A stretch of 16,737 nt of DNA from Methanosarcinaceae archaeon (GCA_016926455.1 JAFGOO010000145.1:1-16737), one strand, 5' to 3'; shown: positions 6,377-14,009, counted from the stretch's first letter. The notes: generated by a model from the letters alone, not told the origin. A program made the numbers and translations.

Positions 6377-6623
6377 TGTGATCTCCCCCTTCTGATGCCA
6401 ATCGGTTACAAATCGCATTCACAAGGTCCGGACATCCATCAACGTCAATATTGAACAAATCCGGAAGGACCATGTTTTGAAGAGCCTCTGTTTTGATAGT
6501 GGGTTTACGAAGTTCATCTATAACCCACGCGATGTACTCGACAAGATCTTCTTCATGAAACACCCATTTCCCGTCTTGGTAAGATCTTCCACCAAATTGG
6601 GAATAATTCACACATTTAAACAT
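6360..6623 (-). CDS. Hypothetical protein, paralogue B of tandem pair
   Basis: 87 residues from ATG 6623, with GGAGG 9 bases upstream; an in-frame TTG at 6632 is an alternative that would use part of the ribosome site. It shares CVN, GGR-x-Y, EEDLV, DELR and LFNIDVDGCPDLV with the following gene, then RLASEGGDHNVCMC. The very end overlaps the neighbour and contains its ribosome site, so the last residues may be shaped by that overlap. It has conserved acidic residues, no membrane segment, and no family I recognise. The pair probably arose by duplication within the element and may form a heterodimer (inference). Confidence 0.65.
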   Translation of the reverse strand: MFKCVNYSQFGGRSYQDGKWVFHEEDLVEYIAWVIDELRKPTIKTEALQNMVLPDLFNIDVDGCPDLVNAICNRLASEGGDHNVCMC

Positions 6624-6636
6624 AGTTTTCAACCTC

Positions 6637-7458
6637 CTACACTCTCATTGCTAATCTACCGCCAAATTTCACCAATTTCATAATCGTTACAGGCCCGAGT
6701 ATCATCACTAAAGCCACTACCAGAAGGAAGATCCCTAAGACGAGGTAGTGAGTTACATCTTCTGGCAATCCGATAGAAATCGTTTTGATTATTCCTATTC
6801 CCGCTATCGTTAAGGCAACAATCACCAGCTGCATGAATACCATGAGCAAGTAATATCCAAATATCAGCGCCCCTAATTTCCTAGTCATTGGCACTATCAT
6901 CAAAAAGAATATGATAAATACAAACTTCGCCGACACGCCGATCACAAGCATCCGCCAAACGAATTCATCCGCCATAATCAAGTACACTAGAGCCATGCCA
7001 ATGTAGAGTATTACGTTATCCTGCGTTGGTGCGATTGAATCTATAATACTGGATACGAACAGTGAATAGAGTATGTAATTCACTATTAGTGGTATCCACA
7101 TGGCCAGACCTACGAATGCCTGCAAACAAATCAATAGCATGCAGTACATACCAAACTTTGACAGTGACATCTTGCGTTCGATAGATTGTCCGAACAATCG
7201 CCGTGTGGGTTCTGCATTTGACAATAATACGTATGTACCGCCAATCAAGATAAACCCGAAGACCAGCAGTGAATATATCCCTAGACTTGCCAGAGCTCCA
7301 TCAATCACACTCTGATCTCGAAACGGGTTATATGGAAAGGTGGCAATTGAAAGTATAAGGTCTGTTGTTCCGTTATCACTACTCGTTACGGTCGGCGAGA
7401 TTGTTGATGTCATGTTATAGATATCATCAGACACCATTTTTGCACCTGCGTCTACCAT
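6637..7458 (-). CDS. Polytopic membrane protein of unknown family
   Basis: 273 residues with about six or seven hydrophobic segments: near 58-79, 103-140 (probably two), 148-165, 168-190, 197-225 and 236-262. The first 50 residues are polar, Ser/Thr-rich and carry two N-glycosylation sequons (N15-M-T, N29-G-T), suggesting an outside N-terminus. Start ATG 7458 has GGAGG 7 bases upstream. It heads the minus-strand operon continuing with the paralogue pair only 13 bases downstream. The length and helix layout could fit a VirB6/TrbL-like channel subunit or a viral envelope protein, but no diagnostic motif settles this and no ATPase partner is visible. Confidence 0.75.
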   Translation of the reverse strand: MVDAGAKMVSDDIYNMTSTISPTVTSSDNGTTDLILSIATFPYNPFRDQSVIDGALASLGIYSLLVFGFILIGGTYVLLSNAEPTRRLFGQSIERKMSLSKFGMYCMLLICLQAFVGLAMWIPLIVNYILYSLFVSSIIDSIAPTQDNVILYIGMALVYLIMADEFVWRMLVIGVSAKFVFIIFFLMIVPMTRKLGALIFGYYLLMVFMQLVIVALTIAGIGIIKTISIGLPEDVTHYLVLGIFLLVVALVMILGPVTIMKLVKFGGRLAMRV

Positions 7459-7580
7459 TTGGTTTCCTCCATTTTTGAATCACCCGAGTAGAAAACTTTA
7501 TCGCCACAAAAGACCTATAGATGTTTGTCGACGATGGGTCTCTTAGGTTTGTCCTGGGGGCTCACTTTCATTCTTATTTT

Positions 7581-7736
7581 TCATTCACTCCCTTGTGGAG
7601 TAATTATTATGTGTTTTCCATCATCCGTAACATCCACGACGGATCCTTTCCCTAGGTTGAATTTGTCCCGTAAGTACGCAGGAATCAACACGATTGCTTT
7701 ATTTGGTGACATCATTGAAACTTTTCTTAACGACAT
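7581..7736 (-). CDS. Short AbrB-type DNA-binding protein
   Basis: 51 residues, essentially a bare AbrB/SpoVT domain: SLRKVSMMSPNKAIVLIPAY, RDKFNLGKGSVVDVTDDG, then IIITPQ. ATG 7736 has GGAGG 5 bases upstream. A TATA-like TAATATAT (7780-7787, minus) would give a leader of about 22 bases. It is divergent from the RHH gene, and the 92 bases between them carry several palindromes, so one or both products probably control this switch region. AbrB proteins bind DNA as dimers or tetramers. A 121-base gap separates it from the membrane-protein gene downstream; I see no further gene there. Confidence 0.75.
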   Translation of the reverse strand: MSLRKVSMMSPNKAIVLIPAYLRDKFNLGKGSVVDVTDDGKHIIITPQGSE

Positions 7737-7750
7737 TTTATCCTCCGTTA

Positions 7751-7827
7751 TGACCAATTGGTCACTTTATTGGTTAACCATATATTAGTACAAAGGTATA
7801 AAAGGCTTGTGGTTTAATAATCAACCA
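7751..7827. promoter_or_regulatory. Divergent promoter region with palindromic operators
   Basis: Perfect palindromes TGACCAATTGGTCA (7751-7764) and TGGTTAACCA (7771-7780) are followed by TGGTT ... AACCA arms at 7810-7814 and 7823-7827. A plus TATA box TATAAAAG is at 7797-7804, about 28 bases before the RHH start, so that mRNA is probably leaderless. A minus TATA-like box at 7780-7787 serves the AbrB gene; the first palindrome falls at its expected start point and the second abuts the TATA box. This is the layout of a repressor-controlled switch. Confidence 0.6.
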
Positions 7828-7828
7828 T

Positions 7829-8221
7829 ATGGCTGACCGTGAAAAAGTGACGGGGTTCAGATTACCAACACGCACACTCTACCAGCTGGAAGAGCTTCAA
7901 GAGCTTGGCCACATAAAAAACAGAACAGACGGTGTTATCAAAGCGATAGATCAGTTTTATACCAAAGAGTCATTAAAAGGTTCACTTTTCTTGCAGATGC
8001 TCGCCAGCGCTTCAAATTCTCAGTTTCCAGCTAAAGAATGGGAATATCAAGGCATTGGAAATACTATGCATATCCTCGGTGATATAGCAGAGGAAGATTG
8101 CACCATTGTAAAAAAAGGAAATAATAAAGCCATTATTATACAATCAGTAGGTGATAAGAGAATCATCCTAACTCTTGAGTATGAAATAGTAAAAAAGGAA
8201 TCCACAAAAAAGAGTGAGTAA
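7829..8221 (+). CDS. Ribbon-helix-helix-like regulator
   Basis: 130 residues. Residues 6-48 read VTGFRLPTRTLYQLEELQEL then NRTDGVIKAIDQFY, the strand-helix-helix pattern of CopG/Arc-type DNA-binding proteins. The C-terminal two thirds include strand-rich segments (DCTIVKKGNNKAIIIQSVGD, IILTLEYEIV) that may be a dimer or ligand domain; this part is unrecognised. It is the only plus-strand gene of the element, divergent from the short AbrB gene and convergent with the integrase, ending 3 bases from the integrase stop. A role in copy control, lysogeny or integrase control is plausible from position but not shown. Confidence 0.75.
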   Translation: MADREKVTGFRLPTRTLYQLEELQELGHIKNRTDGVIKAIDQFYTKESLKGSLFLQMLASASNSQFPAKEWEYQGIGNTMHILGDIAEEDCTIVKKGNNKAIIIQSVGDKRIILTLEYEIVKKESTKKSE

Positions 8222-8224
8222 TTC

Positions 8225-9343
8225 CTATTCTTCAGCTGCCAGATACTTAAGTAAGATTTGTGGATTCTTCTGCAACGCGGCTACCAATTCCTTAACGTAT
8301 TGTTCGTTCTCATCTGTCAAAGGTTGAGACAAGAGGAGACCACACTTAAAGCAGTAGGACGCATTAGGGGGGTTAAATTCCCTGCACCTGGGACATTTTA
8401 CAGCTTTGGGCATGTTATCCCCATCCTCCGAAATATCCACCCCAGAGGCCTTTAAAATGGCCTTCTCAACGTCACGATCTGATAGGTGCACATACCTTGC
8501 AGCCATGTTGGATGCTTGCGTCCAACCAAACTGTTTTTTTAGTTGTTGCTCGGTGAGATGGTTCGCTAATTCTGTAGCCCTGGTATGTCGAAATAGGTGA
8601 GGATGGATCCTTCTTTTGATACCCGCTTTCTGTGCAATGACCTTAAGTTGTCTAAGAACACCTGCATATGTGATGGGCCTTGAGCTTTTCCTGGAATAAA
8701 ACAAAGGAAAGTCCTTGTCGTCTTTGTACTCGTGGATTTCGAGCAGTTGCCGTAAGTATGAAGACGCGTATACGACCCTATTTTTTCTCCATCCGGTCTT
8801 TCCTTCTGGAAAAGTGACCACAGCTCCGTTGTCGTCAAACTCAACATCACGAACTCTCATTGAGAGCAGCTCTCCTATCCTGCAACCACTGTCATACAAC
8901 AAAGCAATAATTGCCTGATCTCGTGGATGAGTGCAGCTGGCCAGTAACTTCTCTAACTCTGCCGGAGTAATCATGTCGTCAGGCAGCTTTCCATTTCCTT
9001 TAGTGGCTGTCACCTTAACCCCACTCAATAGATCTTTTTGGTTAGTGGATTGTAACCATTTCCTCAAAGTAATCTTCACAAGTCCAGCTGTGGAATGGTT
9101 AGGAAATCTCTTAACAATTTCAATCTGGATCCGCTTTACGTCATCACCTGAAAGATTAAAGAAATCCATATCTGGACATAACCGGACAATCTTTTGCATG
9201 TTTGATAAGTAGGTGGTTTGAGTTCTGAATTTTGCCCCCGAAATAACCATGTGATCATGAAATGTTTGATAAATTCTCTTTCCTTGTCCTGTACCATCAT
9301 CACCATTTTTGGCTATCCAACTGTCGATATCATGAATTACCAT
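8225..9343 (-). CDS. Tyrosine recombinase/integrase with C-terminal zinc ribbon
   Basis: 372 residues. An N-terminal SAM-like core-binding domain (about 20-110) is followed by a full catalytic domain: R155 in DSGCRIGELL, K182 in EGKTGW, H249 and R252 in HPHLFRHTRA, W274 in FGWTQ, and nucleophile Y284 in AARYVHLS. All conserved catalytic residues are present, so it is predicted active. After residue 310 comes a zinc ribbon with C317, C320, C331 and C334 (CPRC ... CFKC) and a helical tail. Several archaeal integrases carry such a ribbon. It catalyses integration and excision of the element. ATG 9343 has no ribosome site, but a TATA-like box about 24 bases upstream points to a leaderless mRNA. 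It lies at the right edge of the element, the usual place beside an attachment site. Confidence 0.93.
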   Translation of the reverse strand: MVIHDIDSWIAKNGDDGTGQGKRIYQTFHDHMVISGAKFRTQTTYLSNMQKIVRLCPDMDFFNLSGDDVKRIQIEIVKRFPNHSTAGLVKITLRKWLQSTNQKDLLSGVKVTATKGNGKLPDDMITPAELEKLLASCTHPRDQAIIALLYDSGCRIGELLSMRVRDVEFDDNGAVVTFPEGKTGWRKNRVVYASSYLRQLLEIHEYKDDKDFPLFYSRKSSRPITYAGVLRQLKVIAQKAGIKRRIHPHLFRHTRATELANHLTEQQLKKQFGWTQASNMAARYVHLSDRDVEKAILKASGVDISEDGDNMPKAVKCPRCREFNPPNASYCFKCGLLLSQPLTDENEQYVKELVAALQKNPQILLKYLAAEE

Positions 9344-9363
9344 AAATTGTAATTGTTTTCAAG

Positions 9364-9371
9364 ATTTATAA
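9364..9371 (-). promoter_or_regulatory. TATA-like box of the integrase gene
   Basis: TTATAAAT on the minus strand is centred about 24 bases upstream of the integrase ATG and no ribosome site is present, so a leaderless transcript is expected. Confidence 0.5.
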
Positions 9372-9672
9372 CATTATCCTTACAAAATCAAAATGTAATA
9401 TTATCTTATCCTGATGTCGGGTCAAAACACTAATGTCGCTAGATTTGTAACCCATACATCCTATAATTCGACACTTTAAAGATGACATGACAATAGATTT
9501 AAAAACCAAAAAATATTGCTTATGAATACAATTATTTTTAATGTTTGTGCCTAAATGGATGGTAACTCAGGTTATACTGTGATTTGTAAACAAAGAATCT
9601 AATGTAATTGGTTTTACTTTATTGTAAATTGTTTTTATGATAATAGTAACTAAATAGTTAGTATGAGGAAAC

Positions 9673-9680
9673 TTTATATT
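9673..9680 (+). promoter_or_regulatory. TATA-like box of the RND transporter gene
   Basis: TTTATATT is centred about 28 bases before ATG 9705, consistent with a nearly leaderless transcript. The inverted repeat at 9647-9660 lies just upstream and may be an operator. Confidence 0.45.
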
Positions 9681-9704
9681 TCATAGGTGATATGCTACAA
9701 CCAT

Positions 9705-12014
9705 ATGGGCACATCCATAAAAGAACTATATAAAAAAATTGGAATGCTGATAGAAAAACGCACTTTTATGATTCTTTTTATTGTAATTATATTGGTGATT
9801 GGCTCATTTCACGGCGCCAAATTAATTAAAAACGAAAGTGGTACCGATACTTTTGTTGAAAGGACGTCACTACTTTACCAAAACTTCGAATACCTGTACA
9901 AAAAGAACTTCGGCACAGAAGCCATTGTGGTCATGGTGGAATCAGACGATATCACCAGTCCCAAAGTATTGAAAGCCATGGAAAGGCTTGTCAGACTAGT
10001 GGGAAATAAAGATAACGTTGAGGATATTACTAGCATCTCCAGCATTATAAAGAATGCATCATATGCCCAATCAGGTCACATCTCCATTCCGGAAGACGTT
10101 AACACAATAAAAAAAATAATCGCAACCATACCACAGGAATATCTTAATAGCCTTTTGCCTGACCAGCAACATGCTCTCATATTTGTTGAGATGGCAGGCG
10201 ATGTTACGGACGAAGAACAAGTAAGAGTTCTCTCAGAGACCAGAACTGCGATTGGGTGGGCAGATTTTCCAGCAGGCACATACGTTACCGTCACAGGTGA
10301 TCCAGCTTTTAGGATTTCAATGAGCGAGGAGATGAATAAGAGTCTTAGTTCAATGCTTATAATCTCTTTCATTCTTATGATCGTTGCCCTTCTTGTGGTA
10401 TTCAATCACGTACGTTGGAGCCTTCTACCACTGCCAGCAGTACTGGTCGGTTTGGTCTGGACGTTCGGTGCAATGGGGTACTTAAATGTTCCAATGACCA
10501 TGGTCTCAATGGCAGTATTTCCAATCCTGATTGGTCTTGGAGTAGACTATGCAATTCAGTTTCATAGCAGGGCCGAAGAAGAGCTTGCAAAGGGGGAATC
10601 TGCCTCTGAAGCCATCATTGAAACCGTGAAGCATATGGGTCCTGCGGTCGGGACTGCGGTGATCGCAACAAGCCTCGGCTTTGTTGCTTTGTTCATCTCA
10701 CCCGTGCCAATGATACGTGATTTTGGGAAGATGAGTCTTATTGGGGTTATTTTCTGTTATCTAGCTTCTATTTTTGTGCTTTTGCCCATGCTTTACATAC
10801 TTGATCGTCGGGCTGAAAAAAAAGCCAGTAACAGAAAAAGTGAAACAGTTCGGTCAAACCTGAAAAAAACAACGAACAGGGATGGTACCGGTTTCGGCAG
10901 AGTTCTTTCAAAAATCTCGGTAAGCACGGCAAAGAACCCGTTAATCGTAATAGTTCTTGCAACAATTCTCACCATTGTAGGATTATATGCAGATGAATGC
11001 GTTGGAGTCCAGACCGATATCGAGAAGTTCGTACCACAGGATATGGACGAATTGCAGGATTTGAACAAACTGAACAGAATTATGAGCGGATCTGACCAGA
11101 TAAATATTATTGTGAAGGCTGAAGACATAACAGATTCTGAGGTCATTCAATGGATGGATGATTTTGGTGAATATGAAGTTGAAACACGGTCAAATCTAGA
11201 AAGTCATGACAGTCTTGCAACTCCCATCAAAATGGAATATGGTTCAGTTCCTTCCGACGTTGGTGTCATCAATAAGATAATCACTGAAATGAGTACTTCA
11301 GTTAAAGAACGTTATGTTGCAGGCGGAGATATGGGAATCTTAAACCTAAATATCAAGGGAGATCTCGGAACAGAAGAGCTGGCAGCGTTGATTGATGGTG
11401 TTGAAAGAGACCTTGCATGGTACCCTCCAAAAACCGGAGTTGAGGTCACAGTAACCGGTAGCCAGGTAGCTATGACCTCGATTCTGGATGCCCTCACCTC
11501 GGGCAGGTCCGAGATGACATACCTTGGTCTTATCGTTATTTTCTCTGGGTTGCTTATCGTGTATAGGGACTGGATAAAGGCGTTTGTGCCTATAATACCA
11601 ATTCTTATGGTGACAGGATGGACAGGAGGTGTGATGTACCTGCTTGACCTGAAGTACAACCCACTCACAGCCACACTTGGTGCGCTTGTTGTTGGGATAG
11701 GTGCCGAGTTCACCATACTTATGATGGAACGCTATTTCGAAGAACGCGATGATGGACATGATCCATTCCATTCAATGGACCTAGCTGCATCGAATATCGG
11801 GCAGGCAATAATGGCATCCGGTTCTACTGTGCTGTTTGGTTTTTCAGCATTGATCGCAGCGCCTTTTACAATCATCAGTGAATTTGGGCTTGTGACAGTC
11901 ATAGCTGTGGCTTTTTCCCTGTTCAGTACACTTGTGGTGCTACCACCTATCATGGTGAACCTTGACATATGGAGAACAAATCGAAAAGAAAAGAGAATCA
12001 TTAGGGATTACTGA
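9705..12014 (+). CDS. RND/MMPL-family transporter (HAE3-like)
   Basis: 769 residues from ATG 9705; a GTG at 9687 is open in frame, but the TATA spacing favours 9705. The architecture is the RND two-fold repeat: TM1 at 20-38, a large outside loop to about 210, a TM2-TM6 block at 210-368, TM7 at about 412-430, a second outside loop, and TM8-TM12 at about 605-755. The TM4 motif GLGVDYAI carries the expected Asp (about 281); the equivalent in the second half, GIGAEFTI, has Glu instead. Archaeal members of this size are annotated as hydrophobe/amphiphile efflux-3 or MMPL proteins and act as proton- or sodium-driven exporters, possibly of lipids; the substrate is unknown. It precedes an exported S-layer-domain protein and a TrmB regulator. 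Confidence 0.9.
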   Translation: MGTSIKELYKKIGMLIEKRTFMILFIVIILVIGSFHGAKLIKNESGTDTFVERTSLLYQNFEYLYKKNFGTEAIVVMVESDDITSPKVLKAMERLVRLVGNKDNVEDITSISSIIKNASYAQSGHISIPEDVNTIKKIIATIPQEYLNSLLPDQQHALIFVEMAGDVTDEEQVRVLSETRTAIGWADFPAGTYVTVTGDPAFRISMSEEMNKSLSSMLIISFILMIVALLVVFNHVRWSLLPLPAVLVGLVWTFGAMGYLNVPMTMVSMAVFPILIGLGVDYAIQFHSRAEEELAKGESASEAIIETVKHMGPAVGTAVIATSLGFVALFISPVPMIRDFGKMSLIGVIFCYLASIFVLLPMLYILDRRAEKKASNRKSETVRSNLKKTTNRDGTGFGRVLSKISVSTAKNPLIVIVLATILTIVGLYADECVGVQTDIEKFVPQDMDELQDLNKLNRIMSGSDQINIIVKAEDITDSEVIQWMDDFGEYEVETRSNLESHDSLATPIKMEYGSVPSDVGVINKIITEMSTSVKERYVAGGDMGILNLNIKGDLGTEELAALIDGVERDLAWYPPKTGVEVTVTGSQVAMTSILDALTSGRSEMTYLGLIVIFSGLLIVYRDWIKAFVPIIPILMVTGWTGGVMYLLDLKYNPLTATLGALVVGIGAEFTILMMERYFEERDDGHDPFHSMDLAASNIGQAIMASGSTVLFGFSALIAAPFTIISEFGLVTVIAVAFSLFSTLVVLPPIMVNLDIWRTNRKEKRIIRDY

Positions 12015-12057
12015 GACATTATGGCAAATGAGTCCAAAACAAGACAGAGTATACTAA

Positions 12058-12085
12058 TTTAAAAATTTTTTGATTGTAAATTGTT
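12058..12085 (+). promoter_or_regulatory. Promoter with shared 13-mer before S-layer-domain gene
   Basis: TATA-like TTTAAAAAT (12058-12066) lies about 40 bases before the GTG start. ATTGTAAATTGTT (12073-12085) sits between the TATA box and the expected transcription start, a usual site for archaeal repressors. The same 13 bases occur at 9621-9633 before the transporter gene. Confidence 0.4.
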
Positions 12086-12101
12086 GAAAAAGGTGAGTTA
12101 T

Positions 12102-13190
12102 GTGAAGCTTCAAAGATATATGGTTATAGTATTAATAGTACTTTTGTTGTCTGGGAGTATGATTACTGCATCTGCTAGAATAGACGATGATGCTATTGCT
12201 GAAGTGATAGACGACTATTATAATGTTTACGGACTACCGCATCTTAAGGCTGTGGTTTCAAGTGATAATGTCTTTAATCGCGGAGACGAAGGGATGCTGT
12301 ATGTGACAATCATGAACGATGGGGAGATTACAGGTTTTGAGGCGGATGATGACGAGATAGATAATGATGTTGATTCATACGGTAACACCACCACCCTGTC
12401 AATGGTTTCACAGGAATTGTTGTCAGACCGGAAAATCACAACTGCCAATTCCATAACTGCAGTCCTTTCCCCGACAAATCCCAATGCTCCATTTGAAATA
12501 GAAGCGGATACATTACTACTTGGATCACTCAATTCTGGTAAGTCATTGGAAAAGCCGGCAGAATTTCCAATAAACATATACGATAATGCAAAAGCTGGAA
12601 CCTATGAACTTGAATTATACATGACCTACAGATACCAAAAAGATTCTGCTGTCACGCCGCCGTACGGGGACACATTTTACTGGTATGAAGAAGCAAACGA
12701 TTCAGCAATCCTCACAATCGTTATCGAAGAGGAACCATATTTTAAAATAAACAGAACCGATGCAAACCTTACAGCAGGTGAAGAGGGATTCGTGAATGTC
12801 ACCTATACCAACACGGGTGATGTGGCTGCTTACGAGTGTATTGCTAGGATAAGCGTGGTAGAACCATTCAGTACCACAGATGACCAGGCATATCTTGGCA
12901 ACCTTGAACCCGGTGAATCGAAAACTGCCCTCTTTAAGATAGATGTTGAAGAGGATGCTACACCGAAAACATATTCAATAAACAGTGAGGTTAAATACGA
13001 GGATGTAAACGACGATATCCAGTATTCAAAATTACTGAAAGCCGTTGTGGATGTTAAGGTCGCTGTGCCATTTAGTGATAAGGTTAAAGAGAACGCAACT
13101 CCTGCAGTTGGTGTTTTATTGCTTGTTGGAATTATTGCTACACCTACATACTTGTTTATAAGAAGAATACCTAAAAACAAGAAAAAATGA
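12102..13190 (+). CDS. Exported S-layer-domain (COG1361-like) membrane-anchored protein
   Basis: 362 residues from GTG 12102, chosen because AGGTG lies 6 bases upstream; an in-frame TTG at 12081 lacks a ribosome site. It has a signal peptide at 1-25 (basic start, hydrophobic VIVLIVLLLSGSM, then ITASA). Two beta-rich Ig/CARDB-like modules follow, each with an N-x-G-like loop: KAVVSSDNVFNRGDEGMLYV in the first, and FKINRTDANLTAGEEGFVNV with YTNTGDVAAYE in the second. One transmembrane helix (VGVLLLVGIIATPTYLFI) and a basic tail end the chain. The body is acidic with several N-glycosylation sequons. COG1361-like proteins are often beside RND transporters in methanogens; a role as an extracellular partner or cell-surface adaptor of the upstream exporter is inferred. 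Confidence 0.85.
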   Translation: MKLQRYMVIVLIVLLLSGSMITASARIDDDAIAEVIDDYYNVYGLPHLKAVVSSDNVFNRGDEGMLYVTIMNDGEITGFEADDDEIDNDVDSYGNTTTLSMVSQELLSDRKITTANSITAVLSPTNPNAPFEIEADTLLLGSLNSGKSLEKPAEFPINIYDNAKAGTYELELYMTYRYQKDSAVTPPYGDTFYWYEEANDSAILTIVIEEEPYFKINRTDANLTAGEEGFVNVTYTNTGDVAAYECIARISVVEPFSTTDDQAYLGNLEPGESKTALFKIDVEEDATPKTYSINSEVKYEDVNDDIQYSKLLKAVVDVKVAVPFSDKVKENATPAVGVLLLVGIIATPTYLFIRRIPKNKKK

Positions 13191-13205
13191 TGGCTGGTAA
13201 TAAGA

Positions 13206-13991
13206 ATGAGCACCACAAGTGAATCACTCCGCAAACTGGGACTTACGGACTATGAATCAAAGGCATTGATTGCTTTGATAAAGGCCGGGAGCGGGACGGC
13301 CGTAGATATCCACATACTATCAGGTATTCCGCGTTCTGCGGTATATGGCGTGCTGGAAAAACTGAAGGAACGAGGGATAATCGAAATCCAGAACACCAAG
13401 CCAAAACAATATAAATCCATAAATCCTGCCAGAGCCATTCAGAAACTCAAAAATGATTATGAGAACGAAAGTAAAAATGCACTGGAACAATTAGAATCGA
13501 TGTATGAAACCGTTGCGGAAGAGAAAAATGAGGAAGTTGTCTGGACTATCAATGGCGTGAAAAATGTCACTGATAAAATAATAGACCTGATAAATGATTC
13601 CCAATATGATATCATTCTTGTAGCATCTTACACTGGCCTTAACAAGATTACAAAAACATATCCAGTTGTTGAAAAAATAGGAGAGGCTCTGCGCAAGAGG
13701 GGTGAGGACGGCATCAAAGTAAGGATTACAGGACACGATATGGAAGCTTCCAAAAATATTAAAATGGAACTGCCATTTGCTGATGTGAGAGTAGACGTTG
13801 AAATGCTTACTCTCCCTCCGATAAAGGGAGGTATGATAATAGTCGATGATTCCAAGGTATTGATTACAATCATAAGTGACAAAGGTTCAAGGGAAGATAT
13901 GACTGCTATCTGGTCAAAGGGAAAACAGGTGGTATCAATTTTCAAGTATTTTGTGGATTCAAGATGGAATGCTTCTGAGCCAATTAAATAA
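13206..13991 (+). CDS. TrmB-family transcriptional regulator
   Basis: 261 residues. The N-terminal winged helix (about 8-75) shows the family signature: LRKLGLTDYESKALIALIKA, IPRSAVYGVLEKLKERGIIE, then PKQYKSINPARAI. A coiled linker (76-110) leads to the C-terminal effector domain of TrmB-like proteins (QYDIILVASYTGLN ... GGMIIVDDSKVLITIISDKG). TrmB regulators bind small ligands, often sugars, and repress or activate nearby transport genes. It starts 15 bases after the S-layer-domain gene, so it probably belongs to the same operon, and its likely targets are the transporter and S-layer-domain promoters. The ligand cannot be read from sequence. Confidence 0.9.
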   Translation: MSTTSESLRKLGLTDYESKALIALIKAGSGTAVDIHILSGIPRSAVYGVLEKLKERGIIEIQNTKPKQYKSINPARAIQKLKNDYENESKNALEQLESMYETVAEEKNEEVVWTINGVKNVTDKIIDLINDSQYDIILVASYTGLNKITKTYPVVEKIGEALRKRGEDGIKVRITGHDMEASKNIKMELPFADVRVDVEMLTLPPIKGGMIIVDDSKVLITIISDKGSREDMTAIWSKGKQVVSIFKYFVDSRWNASEPIK

Positions 13992-14009
13992 AATATAAAT
14001 AAATTCCTA

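Larger units (their letters stand above)
1077..9343. mobile_element. Integrated virus- or plasmid-like element, left end truncated
   Basis: An integrase at one edge, a primase-helicase replication protein, five small DNA-binding proteins (two AbrB, one RHH, two HTH), a phage-type four-cysteine protein and very dense overlapping minus-strand genes mark this as a mobile genome. The right boundary lies somewhere in 9344-9704. No tRNA-derived attachment site and no convincing direct repeat was found, partly because the left end stops abruptly inside a gene at the CRISPR array. No capsid, portal, large terminase or conjugation ATPase gene is visible, so packaging genes are absent, lost, or beyond the joint. 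Confidence 0.8.
9344..9704. other. AT-rich intergenic region, right edge of element
   Basis: No gene is seen in these 361 bases. The region holds the integrase promoter on the left, an inverted repeat TAACTA-AA-TAGTTA (9647-9660), the 13-mer ATTGTAAATTGTT (9621-9633) that recurs before the S-layer-domain gene, and the transporter promoter. ATGTCG occurs twice 24 bases apart near 9413 and 9437. The attachment site should lie here, but none is recognisable. Confidence 0.6.

Noticed and set aside
7539..7584. A 13-codon frame overlapping the stop of the short AbrB gene as ATGA
   Set aside because: Very short, low complexity, and no separate support beyond the overlap.
7525..7788. An 87-codon plus-strand frame opposite the short AbrB gene
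   Set aside because: The minus strand encodes a clear AbrB domain with a good ribosome site; the plus frame runs through the promoter palindromes.
9512..9526. Minus-strand ATTCATAAGCAATAT, matching 13 of the first 15 bases of the CRISPR repeat, near the right edge of the element
   Set aside because: It is in the wrong orientation for an insertion split of one repeat and has no spacer or second repeat. In AT-rich DNA a match of this quality is expected about once by chance in a window this long.
9344..9704. tRNA gene or tRNA 3' end as attachment site
   Set aside because: No cloverleaf or T-loop GTTCRANNC pattern was seen in this AT-rich stretch.
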